64,000 nucleotides of DNA from CBDFLT01 sp965249225 (GTDB taxonomy: Bacteria > Chloroflexota > Dehalococcoidia > Lucifugimonadales > G963668185), in contig CBDFLT010000007.1 of assembly GCA_965249225.1 (NCBI GenBank), positions 124,001 through 188,000 on the forward strand. Reading direction: 5' to 3'. The notes below the pieces were generated by a model, which did no database searches, was not told the DNA's origin, and saw nothing but the letters and a program-made list of their open reading frames with translations. Of the stretch, positions 1-9,179 are shown in pieces. The stretch's first letter is position 1. Each line of letters starts with the position of its first letter. The position numbers and the translations under genes are program-made.

Positions 1-21
1 TTGCGGATAGGGGGAGCAGAT

Positions 22-1649
22 AGAAGTCAGAGGGTTCGCTGAAAGGCCTTGGCTTGAGCGGGTAGGACAGGCGACGGAGCGATGGGTCAGCTGCTGTCAT
101 CACTGCAGGTCAGGAGACGGGACAAGGCTCCGGGCCATTAAATAGACCGATGAAGGGGCTGGAGCGCCACACCCGCCAGAGAGTGCGCAAGTTGAAGGCT
201 GTGGCAAGCATAGTCCACTCGGCCGCCACGTTAACGAGGCCGCGCAGTAGGAACCTCCGTGCCCCCTGTTGTTCCTTGATGATTCCGAAGACTGGCTCGA
301 CCAGTTGCTTTCTCAGCTTGTACGCCTCTCTAGCTGCTGAGGTGGACATCCAGGCACGATGACGGCGTAGCACAGCGTCATGCGGACCTATCGCCAGGCT
401 TCGCCCAATCTCTTTGGCCCTCGTACAGACTCCGAAGGCTGGGCACACCTGGCAGACGGCCTCAGAGGCCCGGTACAGACGCAACGGGACTCCATTCGTA
501 TGTTGGATACGAATGAACTTGAGCGTCTGTCCCTGCGGACACGTAAAGCTGTCGCTCGGCTCGTTGTAGGTGAATTGGTCCTTGTGATATGGGTCTTTGA
601 GGAACCGTTGCCGCGACTCCGACACTACCACCTGCTGATCTCGACGGGCGCATTCTTCCAAGTGACTCGCGGCGAAGTATCCGGCATCGGCCAACGTCAT
701 CTGCGACTTCGTCCCCGTAGTCTCCTCGGCCTGCTCCAGCATCGGAACCAGCAGGGCATTGTCATTGGCCGCATCCACCACGTCCACGGCGGTGACCAAC
801 ATGCCGGTCGCTCCCCCATCCGTCTCTGTGGGTGAGACCATAGCCTGGGCATTGTAGCCAGCCACGATGCCTTGCCTGCCCTTCATCAGCCTGGCGTCTG
901 GGTCGGTCAGGTTGATGCGCTTGTGGCGCTTCTGACTCGTGAGATCGTCCATCGCCTGCCTCACCTGCTCTCTCAAGACCTCCTTGTCAGCCAACTCCCG
1001 AGGCAGATGGATGGCAGAGGCATCCTCTCCCGCTTCGTTCTGTGCCTCAAGGTCCGTTATCGCACTCTCCAGCCGCTCCAAGAGCCCTCGCAGTCCCTCG
1101 GCGTCGTAGCTCCTGTTCAGCGAGGCGTTGGCGACCACCTTCGTACCATCCACCGCCTGAACCGCCAGGTCCACCAACTTCATCGTCACCGCCGTACGAA
1201 CCGTACGCTCGAACAGCTTCCTCATGGCCTGCCGATGCCCTCTGTAGAACCTCCACAGGGTGTTGTGGTCCGGATGCTGCCACCCGGTCAGCCACAGGTA
1301 CGGTATCTGGTCCCGGCAGGCCGCCTCCAGCTTCCGGCACGAGCGTACCCCGGTCATGAAACCGTACAGCCACACGCTCAACAGCGCACGTGGATGGTAG
1401 GCTGGCGCTCCCAGCACCTCCCCGTCTATCTTCACCTCAAGCTTCCCCCAGTCCTCCCGGTCCAAAGCGTCAACGAACTCGGCCACGAACCGCGCCGGAT
1501 GGTCCAGCGGCAACAACTCGTCAAGCGTCGGCGGCAACATCCACATCTGCTCTCGGCCCATCTCTCGAAGCGGCATATCACCATCTCCCCAACTGGTGTC
1601 GCTTCGAAGGTACACCCAACGACATACCCATTACCAGCTCAGACTTCTG
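22..1649 (-). mobile_element. IS1182-type insertion sequence
   Basis: One transposase gene is flanked by a short imperfect inverted repeat. AGAAGTCAGAG lies at 22-32, and AGAAGTCTGAG is read on the minus strand at 1649-1639 (10 of 11 bases match). The right end stops just before the stump of an RDD-family gene, so the element appears to have inserted into it or been joined to it. The left flank lies outside the window, so no target duplication can be tested. The exact ends are inferred from the repeat alone and may be off by tens of bases. Confidence 0.5.
110..1576 (-). CDS. IS1182 family transposase
   Basis: The protein is about 488 aa and would catalyse transposition of the surrounding element. 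The N-terminal half has the DUF772-type transposase domain (HPARFVAEFVDAL, YHPRALLSVWLYG, CRDQIPYLWLTGWQHPDHNTL). The second half carries the DDE nuclease core (AVDGTKVVANAS, MTLADAGYF) and a C-terminal Cys-rich stretch (CPQGQTLKF, CQVCPAFGVC). It ends in the typical KQLVEPVFGIIKEQQGARRF segment. I chose the ATG at 1574-1576, 13 codons inside the longest frame, because GGAG lies about 10 bases upstream. The frame is intact, so the element may be active. Confidence 0.9.
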   Translation of the reverse strand: MPLREMGREQMWMLPPTLDELLPLDHPARFVAEFVDALDREDWGKLEVKIDGEVLGAPAYHPRALLSVWLYGFMTGVRSCRKLEAACRDQIPYLWLTGWQHPDHNTLWRFYRGHRQAMRKLFERTVRTAVTMKLVDLAVQAVDGTKVVANASLNRSYDAEGLRGLLERLESAITDLEAQNEAGEDASAIHLPRELADKEVLREQVRQAMDDLTSQKRHKRINLTDPDARLMKGRQGIVAGYNAQAMVSPTETDGGATGMLVTAVDVVDAANDNALLVPMLEQAEETTGTKSQMTLADAGYFAASHLEECARRDQQVVVSESRQRFLKDPYHKDQFTYNEPSDSFTCPQGQTLKFIRIQHTNGVPLRLYRASEAVCQVCPAFGVCTRAKEIGRSLAIGPHDAVLRRHRAWMSTSAAREAYKLRKQLVEPVFGIIKEQQGARRFLLRGLVNVAAEWTMLATAFNLRTLWRVWRSSPFIGLFNGPEPCPVS

Positions 1650-1663
1650 AGACAGGCTCAATT

Positions 1664-1837
1664 GGGAGCGATGGCAACGCACCGGGATTAGGTTTTGCCG
1701 CCCTGCGGGAGATCATCGGCAAGTTCGTCTCAGGGATCGTGCTCTTGCTCGGCTACCTGTGGGTAGCGTGGGACCCAAGGAAGAGAGGCTGGCACGACTA
1801 TATCGCGGGTACCCATGTCGTCATCGTGCGGAATTGA
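1664..1837 (+). pseudogene. RDD-family membrane protein, C-terminal remnant
   Basis: About 57 codons remain of an RDD-family membrane protein. Visible are LREIIGKFVSG, a hydrophobic stretch LLLGYLWVAWDP, and the family's terminal RKRGWHDYIAGTHVV. The upstream part is missing and is replaced by the IS1182-type element ending about 15 bases earlier. The frame happens to read back into the element, but that upstream translation is antisense to the transposase and is not protein-like. Without its N-terminal helices the remnant should be non-functional. Confidence 0.8.
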
Positions 1838-1880
1838 GTCGTCGTAATAAGTGAAAAATAGCCGTTGACATGTTCACCCA

Positions 1881-1933
1881 ACGGAGCGCCGTCCATGGAC
1901 GCGCTGCAGCTCCGTACTACTGAATCGTAGTAC
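1881..1933. repeat. nested inverted repeats between the RDD remnant and the DUF2339 gene
   Basis: Three symmetric blocks sit together. ACGGAGC (1881-1887) pairs with GCTCCGT (1909-1915). Inside it is the perfect 12-bp palindrome CGTCCATGGACG (1890-1901). GTACTAC (1914-1920) pairs with GTAGTAC (1927-1933) across a 6-base loop. No T-run follows, so a classical terminator is not obvious. It could be an operator, a structured RNA end or an IS remnant. Confidence 0.4.
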
Positions 1934-2067
1934 ACCCTAACGAATAAAGTTGGTACATTTGTAACTTATGGCCTTTGAGCCGTGTCAGTTATCCTTGTAA
2001 TTAAAGGTCGAAGGGCTACCATCCTGGTAATGAGGAGAATGCCGAAATGGTACTGAGGAGGCGGACG

Positions 2068-4134
2068 ATGCGATGCCCTCACTGCCGGCAAGAAAACGAC
2101 GAGACCAATTCATTTTGCATCTCCTGTGGCTTGGCCCTGAGGCCTGAGCCTCAGGAGGATGAGGGTCTTCGTAAGGAGACCAAAGTGGAGGCATCCTCCG
2201 AAGAGGTGTCCCTGGCCGAGCTCCAGGGGCAAGTGCGTGCCCTGCAGAGGGCGGTCCAGGACATGCGAAGCGCGCTCCTGGGGTATTTTAGATTGGGAGG
2301 TGAGCCGGAGGAGGAAGAGGTGGTGCGAGTCTTGGAGCTTATGCGCCCATCGGCTCCCCATGAGCTGGCACGAGCCTCCACCGCCGCAGGTGCTCCGCAT
2401 CCGACCGGCGATATAGGGATTCGCCACTACCCCCGCGAGGGTGCCCCGTCGCTAGGCGGAGGGACCTCCCGGGGTGCCAAGCCTCCGGCCCCCGCGTGGT
2501 GGGGGCGTGAGATGGACTGGGAGCTACTCCTGGGAGGCAACTGGCTGGCCCGTATCGGTGTCTTGGCCGTGGTCATTGGAATGGCCTTCTTCCTGAAGCT
2601 CGCCATTGACAATGAGTGGATCGGCGAGACCGGGCAAGTGGTCCTGGGGATTCTGGGAGGCGTCGCATTCCTGGGCGCCAGCGAGTACTGGCAAAAACGG
2701 TATCCGGCATATGCACAGACCCTTGCCGGAGGCGGCATTGCTCTTCTGTATCTCTCCATCTTCGCCGCCTTTGCCATTTACGACTTGATTGACTTCTATC
2801 CAGCCGTTGCGTTGCTGGTCGTGATCAGCGTTTCGTCGGCGGGGTTTGCCATTCGATATGAGTCGCCGGCCCTGGCCATCATCGGAATCGTCGGTGCCTT
2901 TGCGGCACCGTTCATCACCGGTGGGTTCGCAAGTTCAGACTCACAGGTGGTTAGCGCGGGCCCGAGTATTCAACTCATGGCGTACGTCATGGTGGTTGAC
3001 GTCGGCGTCCTGATACTGTCCACCTTCCGCAACTGGCGCTGGTTCACTCTATTGGCGCTCATCGGGTCTCTGATCGCATTTGGGTCGTGGTACGCCGAAT
3101 ATGGCGATGAGGCCACCCTACTGACCGCACAGGGGAGCCTGACCATCATATTCCTCATATTTGTGGCGGCGACCACCCTCTTCCACATCGTCTGGCGACG
3201 GGCTCCGCAGGCGTTCGACCAGTCCCTCATGGCCATCAACGCCGCCGCCTACTTCGGGATAAGCTATGGGCTTCTATGGGACGACTTCCGGCTATGGATG
3301 GGCGGCTTCACGCTGGTCCTTTCCCTCTTCTACGGCGGTCTTGCCTACGCTGTCTTGGTGAGGAGCAGGGAGCACGTCTATCTGAGCATCATGGCCCTGG
3401 GGATAGCCCTGGTCCTCCTGACCGTGGCCGTCCCGGTCCAGCTGGATGGGCCCTGGGTCAGCGTGGCGTGGGCCGCCGAGGGCGCGGTACTTATCTGGGT
3501 CTCTTTGACGCTGCGGATGTGGCAGCCCAGGGTGTTCGGCATAGGCCTCTTCGCCGCCCTGGTGGTGCGCTTGCTGGTCTTCGACACCCCGGTGGATCTT
3601 GACGAATTTCGCGTCTTTCTAAACTATCGAATGATGGCCTTCGGGTCCGGCGTCTTAGCCATGTACGCGGCCGCCTACCTGGTGAGAAGAGAGTGGGCTA
3701 CCCTACAGGAGTGGGAAAGGACGGTCTTCTTCCCGGCGTTGCTGGTAGGAGCCAACTTCCTGACCCTTTGGGTCTTCAGCGCCGAGGTGATCGCTGCGGT
3801 CGATAGCGGCATCGTCGACGTTACGGGACGGACGGCCGACCATGTGAAAAGTCTTAGTCTCAGCCTCCTGTGGGCGGTATACGGGTCCGTCGTGCTGGTA
3901 CCGGGTATCATCAAGGGCTGGCGCTGGGTGCGGCTGGGAGGGCTGGCCGTGATCGGGGTAACCGTCATCAAGCTTTTTGTCTTCGACTCCTTCGCCCTTG
4001 AGCAGGGTTACCGGGTCACCGCATTCCTTGGCCTCGGGGCGATCATGCTGGTCGGAGGCTTTCTCTATCAGCGCCACGGCGCATCTATAAAGGACTTCCT
4101 CTTTGAGGAGCAGAAGAGTGCACCTCAGCTTTAG
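2068..4134 (+). CDS. DUF2339 family multi-pass membrane protein with N-terminal zinc ribbon
   Basis: The protein is about 688 aa. The first 20 residues form a zinc ribbon with Cys at 3, 6, 17 and 20 (CPHC...CISC). A short coiled-coil-like region (EVSLAELQGQVRALQRAVQ) and a low-complexity linker follow. From ELLLGGNWLARIGVLAVVIGMAFFLKLA onward there are more than 15 hydrophobic segments, the DUF2339 pattern. Function of the family is unknown. I chose the ATG at 2068 because GAGGAGG lies 6 bases upstream; an ATG at 2047 with its own GAGGAG is possible. The downstream gene encodes DUF3999, the usual partner, and overlaps the 3' end, which suggests a co-translated envelope pair. Confidence 0.85.
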   Translation: MRCPHCRQENDETNSFCISCGLALRPEPQEDEGLRKETKVEASSEEVSLAELQGQVRALQRAVQDMRSALLGYFRLGGEPEEEEVVRVLELMRPSAPHELARASTAAGAPHPTGDIGIRHYPREGAPSLGGGTSRGAKPPAPAWWGREMDWELLLGGNWLARIGVLAVVIGMAFFLKLAIDNEWIGETGQVVLGILGGVAFLGASEYWQKRYPAYAQTLAGGGIALLYLSIFAAFAIYDLIDFYPAVALLVVISVSSAGFAIRYESPALAIIGIVGAFAAPFITGGFASSDSQVVSAGPSIQLMAYVMVVDVGVLILSTFRNWRWFTLLALIGSLIAFGSWYAEYGDEATLLTAQGSLTIIFLIFVAATTLFHIVWRRAPQAFDQSLMAINAAAYFGISYGLLWDDFRLWMGGFTLVLSLFYGGLAYAVLVRSREHVYLSIMALGIALVLLTVAVPVQLDGPWVSVAWAAEGAVLIWVSLTLRMWQPRVFGIGLFAALVVRLLVFDTPVDLDEFRVFLNYRMMAFGSGVLAMYAAAYLVRREWATLQEWERTVFFPALLVGANFLTLWVFSAEVIAAVDSGIVDVTGRTADHVKSLSLSLLWAVYGSVVLVPGIIKGWRWVRLGGLAVIGVTVIKLFVFDSFALEQGYRVTAFLGLGAIMLVGGFLYQRHGASIKDFLFEEQKSAPQL

Positions 4135-5422
4135 ACTCGGACTGGCAGTAGCGGGACTGGCCATCTCGGTCCTCGTGGTTTCACAGGCGTTTGCCGACTT
4201 CTCTCTGAGCGATTGGCGCCACGTCAAGCCCATCGTCTTGCCGACAGACCTCGGACAAGAGAGCCTGATAGAGCTCTCCCCAGACCCTGAGGTGTTCGCC
4301 AACTCGGCTTCTGGCCTGGTTGACCTCAGGATCATCGCGGGCGATGGCTCAGAGGTGCCCTACAAGCTAGACGTAAGCAAAGGAGAGCGTGAGCGTGCAT
4401 CTTTCCCTACGACCATCAGGGAACAGGGCTACGTCCCTGGCGGGTACAACACCTTCGTTGCTGACCTCGGGCGTGAAGGAATCGTCCATAACCAGATCGA
4501 GATACATACCCCCGCCACCAACTTCCGCCGCACCGCCACGGTTGACGCAAGCACGGATGGAGAAACGTGGGCCAGGATCGCCGAGCAGCCGGTCTATGAC
4601 TTCACCGTAAAGGAGCGAGCGTTCACCACCAGCGACACCACGCTAAGGTACTCGGAGACGACCGCCCGATACCTTCGCGTGCGGATAGTGGACGACGGAG
4701 GAGGATCGTTGGAGATCACGGGAGCTAGGGTCCTCTTTGTTAGGGAGACCAAGGCTCGAGAGGTCCCTTGGGCCGCTTCCGTGGTGAGCAGCACCCGCGA
4801 CACAGAGAAGCGCACTACCGTTGTGGATGTGGACCTTGGCGTTGATGGACTACCCAGCCACCGTCTGGCGGTCAGAGTGCCTGATGTCAACTTCTATCGA
4901 GAGGTCAGGCTAGAGATCAGCTCCAACAGGGAGGAATGGAGCAGGGTAACTCACGCCGCAATCTTCTCTTATGACACACCGAAGTTCGTCGGTAACGGAC
5001 TGGTGCTTAATTATCCGGAGACCACCACGCGCTATCTTCGCCTTACCATTTTCGATGAGGATAACTCGCCGCTTGACCTCCAGGGTGTGGATGTGTGGGG
5101 CCTCCGGCGCACGGTCTTTTTTTTAGCAACCCCCGGGCAATCCTATGAGTTGTACTATGGGAATCTTGAGGCTCGGCGGCCCGTATATGATATCGAGCGG
5201 CTGCTCCCATACCTGGCGACTGAAGACCTGCCCCAAGCCAGCCTTGGCCCCCATGACGACAATCCTCAGTTCGTGGAAGCGGCGCCACCGTCGCGTCCCG
5301 TCAGCGAGCGATTTCCCTGGCTCCTCCCTGTGGTAGTTGCTGTAGCAGCCGTGGCTGTAGGACTCATCTTGTTCGGCGTCCTCCGTAATGCGCGGAAGGT
5401 ACTGCCGCCGCCCGCCGAGTAA
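4118..5422 (+). CDS. DUF3999 family secreted/anchored protein
   Basis: The protein is about 434 aa. It starts with a signal peptide (hydrophobic LGLAVAGLAISVLVVSQAFA) and ends with a transmembrane helix (LLPVVVAVAAVAVGLILFGVL) and a short basic tail, so the bulk should face outside. The middle contains two beta-rich repeats with matching phrases (TTLRYSETTARYLRVRI and LVLNYPETTTRYLRLTI), resembling discoidin-like carbohydrate-binding folds. The GTG at 4118 is preceded by GAGGAG with a 7-base spacer and overlaps the DUF2339 gene by 17 bases. Its role is unknown. Confidence 0.78.
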   Translation: MHLSFRLGLAVAGLAISVLVVSQAFADFSLSDWRHVKPIVLPTDLGQESLIELSPDPEVFANSASGLVDLRIIAGDGSEVPYKLDVSKGERERASFPTTIREQGYVPGGYNTFVADLGREGIVHNQIEIHTPATNFRRTATVDASTDGETWARIAEQPVYDFTVKERAFTTSDTTLRYSETTARYLRVRIVDDGGGSLEITGARVLFVRETKAREVPWAASVVSSTRDTEKRTTVVDVDLGVDGLPSHRLAVRVPDVNFYREVRLEISSNREEWSRVTHAAIFSYDTPKFVGNGLVLNYPETTTRYLRLTIFDEDNSPLDLQGVDVWGLRRTVFFLATPGQSYELYYGNLEARRPVYDIERLLPYLATEDLPQASLGPHDDNPQFVEAAPPSRPVSERFPWLLPVVVAVAAVAVGLILFGVLRNARKVLPPPAE

Positions 5423-5434
5423 AGCCAGAACCGA

Positions 5435-6235
5435 TTATTGCGTCGCTCCGATGTACCGTCGCACCGCGTCGGCCCGCTCGCCTAGGAGGGCCATGGTGTT
5501 TTGGGCGGTTACGGCCTCCACCTCTTCTACCGACCTGCCCTGCAGCTCGGCGAGTTTCCGGGCCACGTCGCGAACGTGCCGTGGCTCAGTCCAGTTCTCG
5601 CGTTTGGCCTTAAACGGCTGCGGCGCCGCGTCCGTTTCCAAGACGATGCTTTGCAGCGGCAGACCGGCGGCCACCTGCTGAAGCTCCGGCAGCCTGAGCA
5701 GGGGCCGGGCCAGCGAGATGTAAAATCCCAGGTCGATTGCGCTCTTCGCCGTCTCCTCGTCGCCCTGAAAGTAGTGCATAACGCCTCCCACGAGGTACGC
5801 CTGCTCCTCTCTCAGCACGCGGAGCGTCTCCGGGTGTGCCTCCCGGCTGTGGAAGACGATGGGCAGCTTGAGTTCAAGCGCCAGGCGGATCTGCCGGCGA
5901 AACGCCTGATACTGCAGCTCGCGGTCCGGTGCGCCATCCATAAAGTCCAGCCCTATTTCGCTCACGACGACCACCTTGTCGGAGGAGCGGGCCATACGAC
6001 TAAGCTGGTCATATACCTTGTCGTCGAAGGGGTGCACTATGTCCATCGGATGCACGCCGACTCCGGCGAAGAAGTCGGGGAACAGTCCGGCAAGCGCGAC
6101 CGAGCGGCGGGACGAGTCGAGGGTGCTTCCCGCAGAGATTACGAAGCCCACCCCTGCGGCTCTCGCCCTCTGAAGGATCTGCGCAACCTCGTCGTCGGAA
6201 AAGGCATCCAGATGGACGTGACAGTCTACTAGCAC
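5435..6235 (-). CDS. tatD: TatD family metal-dependent deoxyribonuclease
   Basis: The protein is 266 aa, the usual TatD length, and is a TIM-barrel metal-dependent hydrolase. Metal ligands are visible in order: DCHVHLD near the N-terminus, the Glu of VVSEIGLDF, the His of PIVFHSREAH, the His of MHYFQGD and the Asp of VLETDAAPQ. Family members are 3'-5' DNases implicated in repair or quality control. The start is GTG at 6235. The gene converges on the DUF3999 gene with only 12 bases between stops. Confidence 0.92.
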   Translation of the reverse strand: MLVDCHVHLDAFSDDEVAQILQRARAAGVGFVISAGSTLDSSRRSVALAGLFPDFFAGVGVHPMDIVHPFDDKVYDQLSRMARSSDKVVVVSEIGLDFMDGAPDRELQYQAFRRQIRLALELKLPIVFHSREAHPETLRVLREEQAYLVGGVMHYFQGDEETAKSAIDLGFYISLARPLLRLPELQQVAAGLPLQSIVLETDAAPQPFKAKRENWTEPRHVRDVARKLAELQGRSVEEVEAVTAQNTMALLGERADAVRRYIGATQ

Positions 6236-6299
6236 GTGCCCTGCCCGGTTCGATGCAAAAGGGGGAAAGATGTAACCTGGCTACGCCGGCGTGCGGTAA

Positions 6300-6305
6300 A
6301 TTATA
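6300..6305 (-). promoter_or_regulatory. possible -10 element for tatD
   Basis: TATAAT reads on the minus strand at 6305-6300, about 65 bases before the tatD start. No convincing -35 hexamer lies at the right distance. The rest of the 157-base divergent gap (6236-6392) holds nothing else I can name. Confidence 0.3.
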
Positions 6306-6392
6306 CTACATGGGGTTGTGGGAACCGGCGGCGTTGTCGCGGTTATGCGCGGGTTGAGGTAGGCTGCTCGTGAAACTCCTGGTGGCCAATAA

Positions 6393-7382
6393 ATGAGAGG
6401 CATGGTCCTGAATGTAGGCAAGATACTCGTCGCCCTCGCGGCCAGCGTGGGCCTTGGATGGCTTGCGATCCGGGGGCTCGACTGGGACTTGGTCGGCGAA
6501 TCTTTTGGCGATGTGTCGGTAGGGCTGGTTGTCCTGTCGCTGGCAGTGTTCATGTTCGCCAGCTACCTCAGGGCCTATCGGTGGCGGATACTTTTCGGTC
6601 GCGAGCAGATAACCACTTCGCGCCTGTTCCTCATTCAGAACGAAGGCATTGGCGTAAACAACCTCATTCCCGTCCGCATCGCCAGCGAGGCGACGCAGCT
6701 GGCGGTCTTGTCCACTCGAGACCGCATAGATGGCGCTGTCGCCCTGGCCACGCTTGGGATGGAGCGTATCATGGATGTGCTGGCCAGCACGCTGATACTG
6801 ACCATCGCATTCTTCATCGTGCCTGAAATGAAGAACTTCACCGTTTACGTCTGGGGAGCCCTGGGCTTCGCCATCTTGGTCGTTGGGCTGGTGAGATTTT
6901 TGTCCTGGGGTAGCGAGGCCCTCTCCTTCGTCCGCCGCATACCGTTTCTGGCCGCGTTCACAAAGGCGGTCCGCGACCTGGAGCGTGCGCCGCAGCGCCT
7001 GTTGGCTTCACTGCTTGTGAGCGCCGTCTATTGGATGCTGGTTGGCCTGACCGCATGGTTGGCGGCCCAGTCTCTCGATCTGTCCATTTCCCCCGTCACC
7101 GCGACCCTCGCCATCATGGGCACCATCTTCTTCGCCACTGCCATACCCGCGCTGCCGAGCTCTGTTGGCACTTTTGAGGCTGCCGTGGTGTACACCCTGG
7201 ATTTCTTCGGCGTCGAGAGGTCGGCCGGCTTTGCGTTCGCCGTTCTTATCCACGCCCTCCTCTTTTTACCGCCCACATTGATTGCCATCGTATTCCTGCC
7301 CAGGGAGGGCATCTTGTCCTTCCAGCGCATTCGCAGGCTGTGGACCAAGGGCGTTAGCCCCGCGTCGGACACTCGGGCTTAA
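6393..7382 (+). CDS. lysylphosphatidylglycerol synthase-like / flippase-like membrane protein (YbhN type)
   Basis: The protein is 329 aa with about eight transmembrane segments. It shows the UPF0104/LPG_synthase_TM signatures: YLRAYRWRILF near residue 50, NNLIPVRIASEATQLAVL near 90, LGMERIMDVLA near 120, and PALPSSVGTFEAAVVYTLDFFGV near 255. The soluble aminoacyl-transfer domain of true MprF is absent, so only a membrane lipid-handling role can be inferred. The solute-binding lipoprotein gene begins 8 bases after the stop, suggesting cotranscription. Confidence 0.8.
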   Translation: MRGMVLNVGKILVALAASVGLGWLAIRGLDWDLVGESFGDVSVGLVVLSLAVFMFASYLRAYRWRILFGREQITTSRLFLIQNEGIGVNNLIPVRIASEATQLAVLSTRDRIDGAVALATLGMERIMDVLASTLILTIAFFIVPEMKNFTVYVWGALGFAILVVGLVRFLSWGSEALSFVRRIPFLAAFTKAVRDLERAPQRLLASLLVSAVYWMLVGLTAWLAAQSLDLSISPVTATLAIMGTIFFATAIPALPSSVGTFEAAVVYTLDFFGVERSAGFAFAVLIHALLFLPPTLIAIVFLPREGILSFQRIRRLWTKGVSPASDTRA

Positions 7383-7390
7383 GCGGACCG

Positions 7391-9055
7391 TTGGTGAGCA
7401 GACCCCTTTTCTTTCTGTGGCTGGCCGTTCAGTCCGGTTTGCTCATCGCGGCCTGCTCGAAGTCAGCCTCCCCCACTACCGCGCCAACCGCCACTTCAGT
7501 CCCCTCTCCCACCTTGGCGGCGACCGCGGCCCCCGTTGCTACCCCGATCGAGGGCGCGGTCTATGGCGGCACCCTGAACGTGGCCGGTCGAGAGCCTATT
7601 CTCCACCAGGACGTGCACCAGGAGGTGTCTCCGGCGCTTTCGACCTGGGGCCCGGGCATCGCTTATAGCCGGCTGCTGCGCTTCAAGTCGGGGCCGGACG
7701 TTGTTTTGCCCAGCCTGGCGGTGGAGTGTGAGCTGTGCGTGAGCTGGGAGATGGAGGACGACCGGACCTACGTGTTCTATCTCAGGGATGACGTCCGGTG
7801 GCATGACCTGCCGCCGGTCAATGGCCGTCCCTTCGTGGCGGACGACGTCGTGTTCAGCTATCAGCGCCAGCGCCAGCAGGGGTGGCCCAACTCAGGCTTA
7901 TTGCGGTCGGTGGAGTTTATAGAGGCCCTAGACCCCCACACGGTGCGAATAACGCTGACGGCTCCCGATGCCGACTTCCTGTTCTACCTGGCAGATGCAC
8001 GCTCGAAGATCGTGGCCAGGGAGGCGGTCGAGCTACACGGCGATCTGAGGGGCGGCCCCACCATCGGCACCGGCCCGTGGGTATGGCTGGAGGACCAGAC
8101 CCCGGGTTCGTACACGTTCGAACGCAACCCCGATTACTTCGAGACCGGTCTGCCCTTGGTCGACACGCTCAGGATTCACATAATCGAGGACTCGTTCACC
8201 CGATCGGCCGCATTCGCCAACGCGATCATCGACATTCACCGGGTGGAGGTCGAGGAGTGGACGAGCTTTCAGCAGCGACACCCCGACACGCCTTTTCTCG
8301 CTATTAAAGAGCTGGGAGCGGGACTTGAGGTGGGCCTGAAGACGACGGCTCCCCCGTTCGACGACCTGCGGGTGAGAAAGGCCGCGTTCATGGCGATGGA
8401 CCCGTGGGGCGCGATCGAGGATGTGTGGCATGGCATGGCCTTCGTGAGTCAGGGTGTGCCGGCCGCGGAGGCGGACTGGCTGCTTCAGCCCGAGGAGTTT
8501 GACCTGTACTTCGGCGACCCGGCCCAGGCGCGCGCCCTGCTGGCCGAGGCGGGCGTGGAGACTCCCGTGCCGGTAACCATCGAGGTCGGTGACTTTGGGG
8601 AACCCTACCTTGCGCACGCGCAACGCATCGCCGAGGAGTTACGCGCGGTCGGCTTCGAGCCCCTCCTCAACGTGGTCAGCCAGCGGGCGTTTGGTGAGGA
8701 TGTTTGGGTCGGCGGAAACTACCAGATGTTCGTCGGCCCCATCGCTCCGGTGACGACGCCGAACGCGTACCTTTTTTCGATCTTGCACAGCCAAGGCAGC
8801 CTGAACACCACCGGGCACCGAGATACGACCCTGGATGAGTTGATCGAAGCTCAAGCCGTGGAGCACGATCCGGAGAAACGAAAGGAGCTGATCCAGAGCA
8901 TCCAGCGTCGGGCCCTGGAGAACGCCTACCGGTTCATGCCGGCGACGCGGGTTTCGGTATGGACGTGGTCGCCCCAGGTACAGAACTTTCATCCCAACTT
9001 CGCGGGATTCGACTACTCCCACTGGGCCAGGGTATGGCTGGAGGGAACGCCTTAA
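7391..9055 (+). CDS. ABC-type peptide/nickel family substrate-binding lipoprotein
   Basis: The protein is 554 aa. The N-terminus is a lipoprotein signal ending LLIAAC (Cys about 22), followed by a Thr/Pro/Ala-rich tether typical of Chloroflexota lipoproteins. The body matches family 5 solute-binding proteins: GGTLNVAGREP, YVFYLRDDVRWHD, DDVVFSYQR, GTGPWVWLED, FERNPDYF and DDLRVRKAAFMAMD. Such proteins deliver oligopeptides or similar solutes to an ABC importer, but no permease or ATPase genes are adjacent. Its start is TTG at 7391 or GTG at 7394, with no clear ribosome-binding site. Confidence 0.88.
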   Translation: MVSRPLFFLWLAVQSGLLIAACSKSASPTTAPTATSVPSPTLAATAAPVATPIEGAVYGGTLNVAGREPILHQDVHQEVSPALSTWGPGIAYSRLLRFKSGPDVVLPSLAVECELCVSWEMEDDRTYVFYLRDDVRWHDLPPVNGRPFVADDVVFSYQRQRQQGWPNSGLLRSVEFIEALDPHTVRITLTAPDADFLFYLADARSKIVAREAVELHGDLRGGPTIGTGPWVWLEDQTPGSYTFERNPDYFETGLPLVDTLRIHIIEDSFTRSAAFANAIIDIHRVEVEEWTSFQQRHPDTPFLAIKELGAGLEVGLKTTAPPFDDLRVRKAAFMAMDPWGAIEDVWHGMAFVSQGVPAAEADWLLQPEEFDLYFGDPAQARALLAEAGVETPVPVTIEVGDFGEPYLAHAQRIAEELRAVGFEPLLNVVSQRAFGEDVWVGGNYQMFVGPIAPVTTPNAYLFSILHSQGSLNTTGHRDTTLDELIEAQAVEHDPEKRKELIQSIQRRALENAYRFMPATRVSVWTWSPQVQNFHPNFAGFDYSHWARVWLEGTP

Positions 9056-9179
9056 CCCACGTGCTTGGCCAGTCCGAGTGCGGCGCGGAGCTCTGTTGGC
9101 CGTCTGCAGTATGCGTTGACAGTGGAAAGTCTTGGTGTTATCGTCCCGTCATTCTTCCCGTGAATTTGGAGGTGCAGTC

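Noticed and set aside
872..1837. Plus-strand frame joining the IS1182 region to the RDD C-terminus
   Set aside because: The first three quarters are antisense to the transposase; only the last 57 codons match a protein family.
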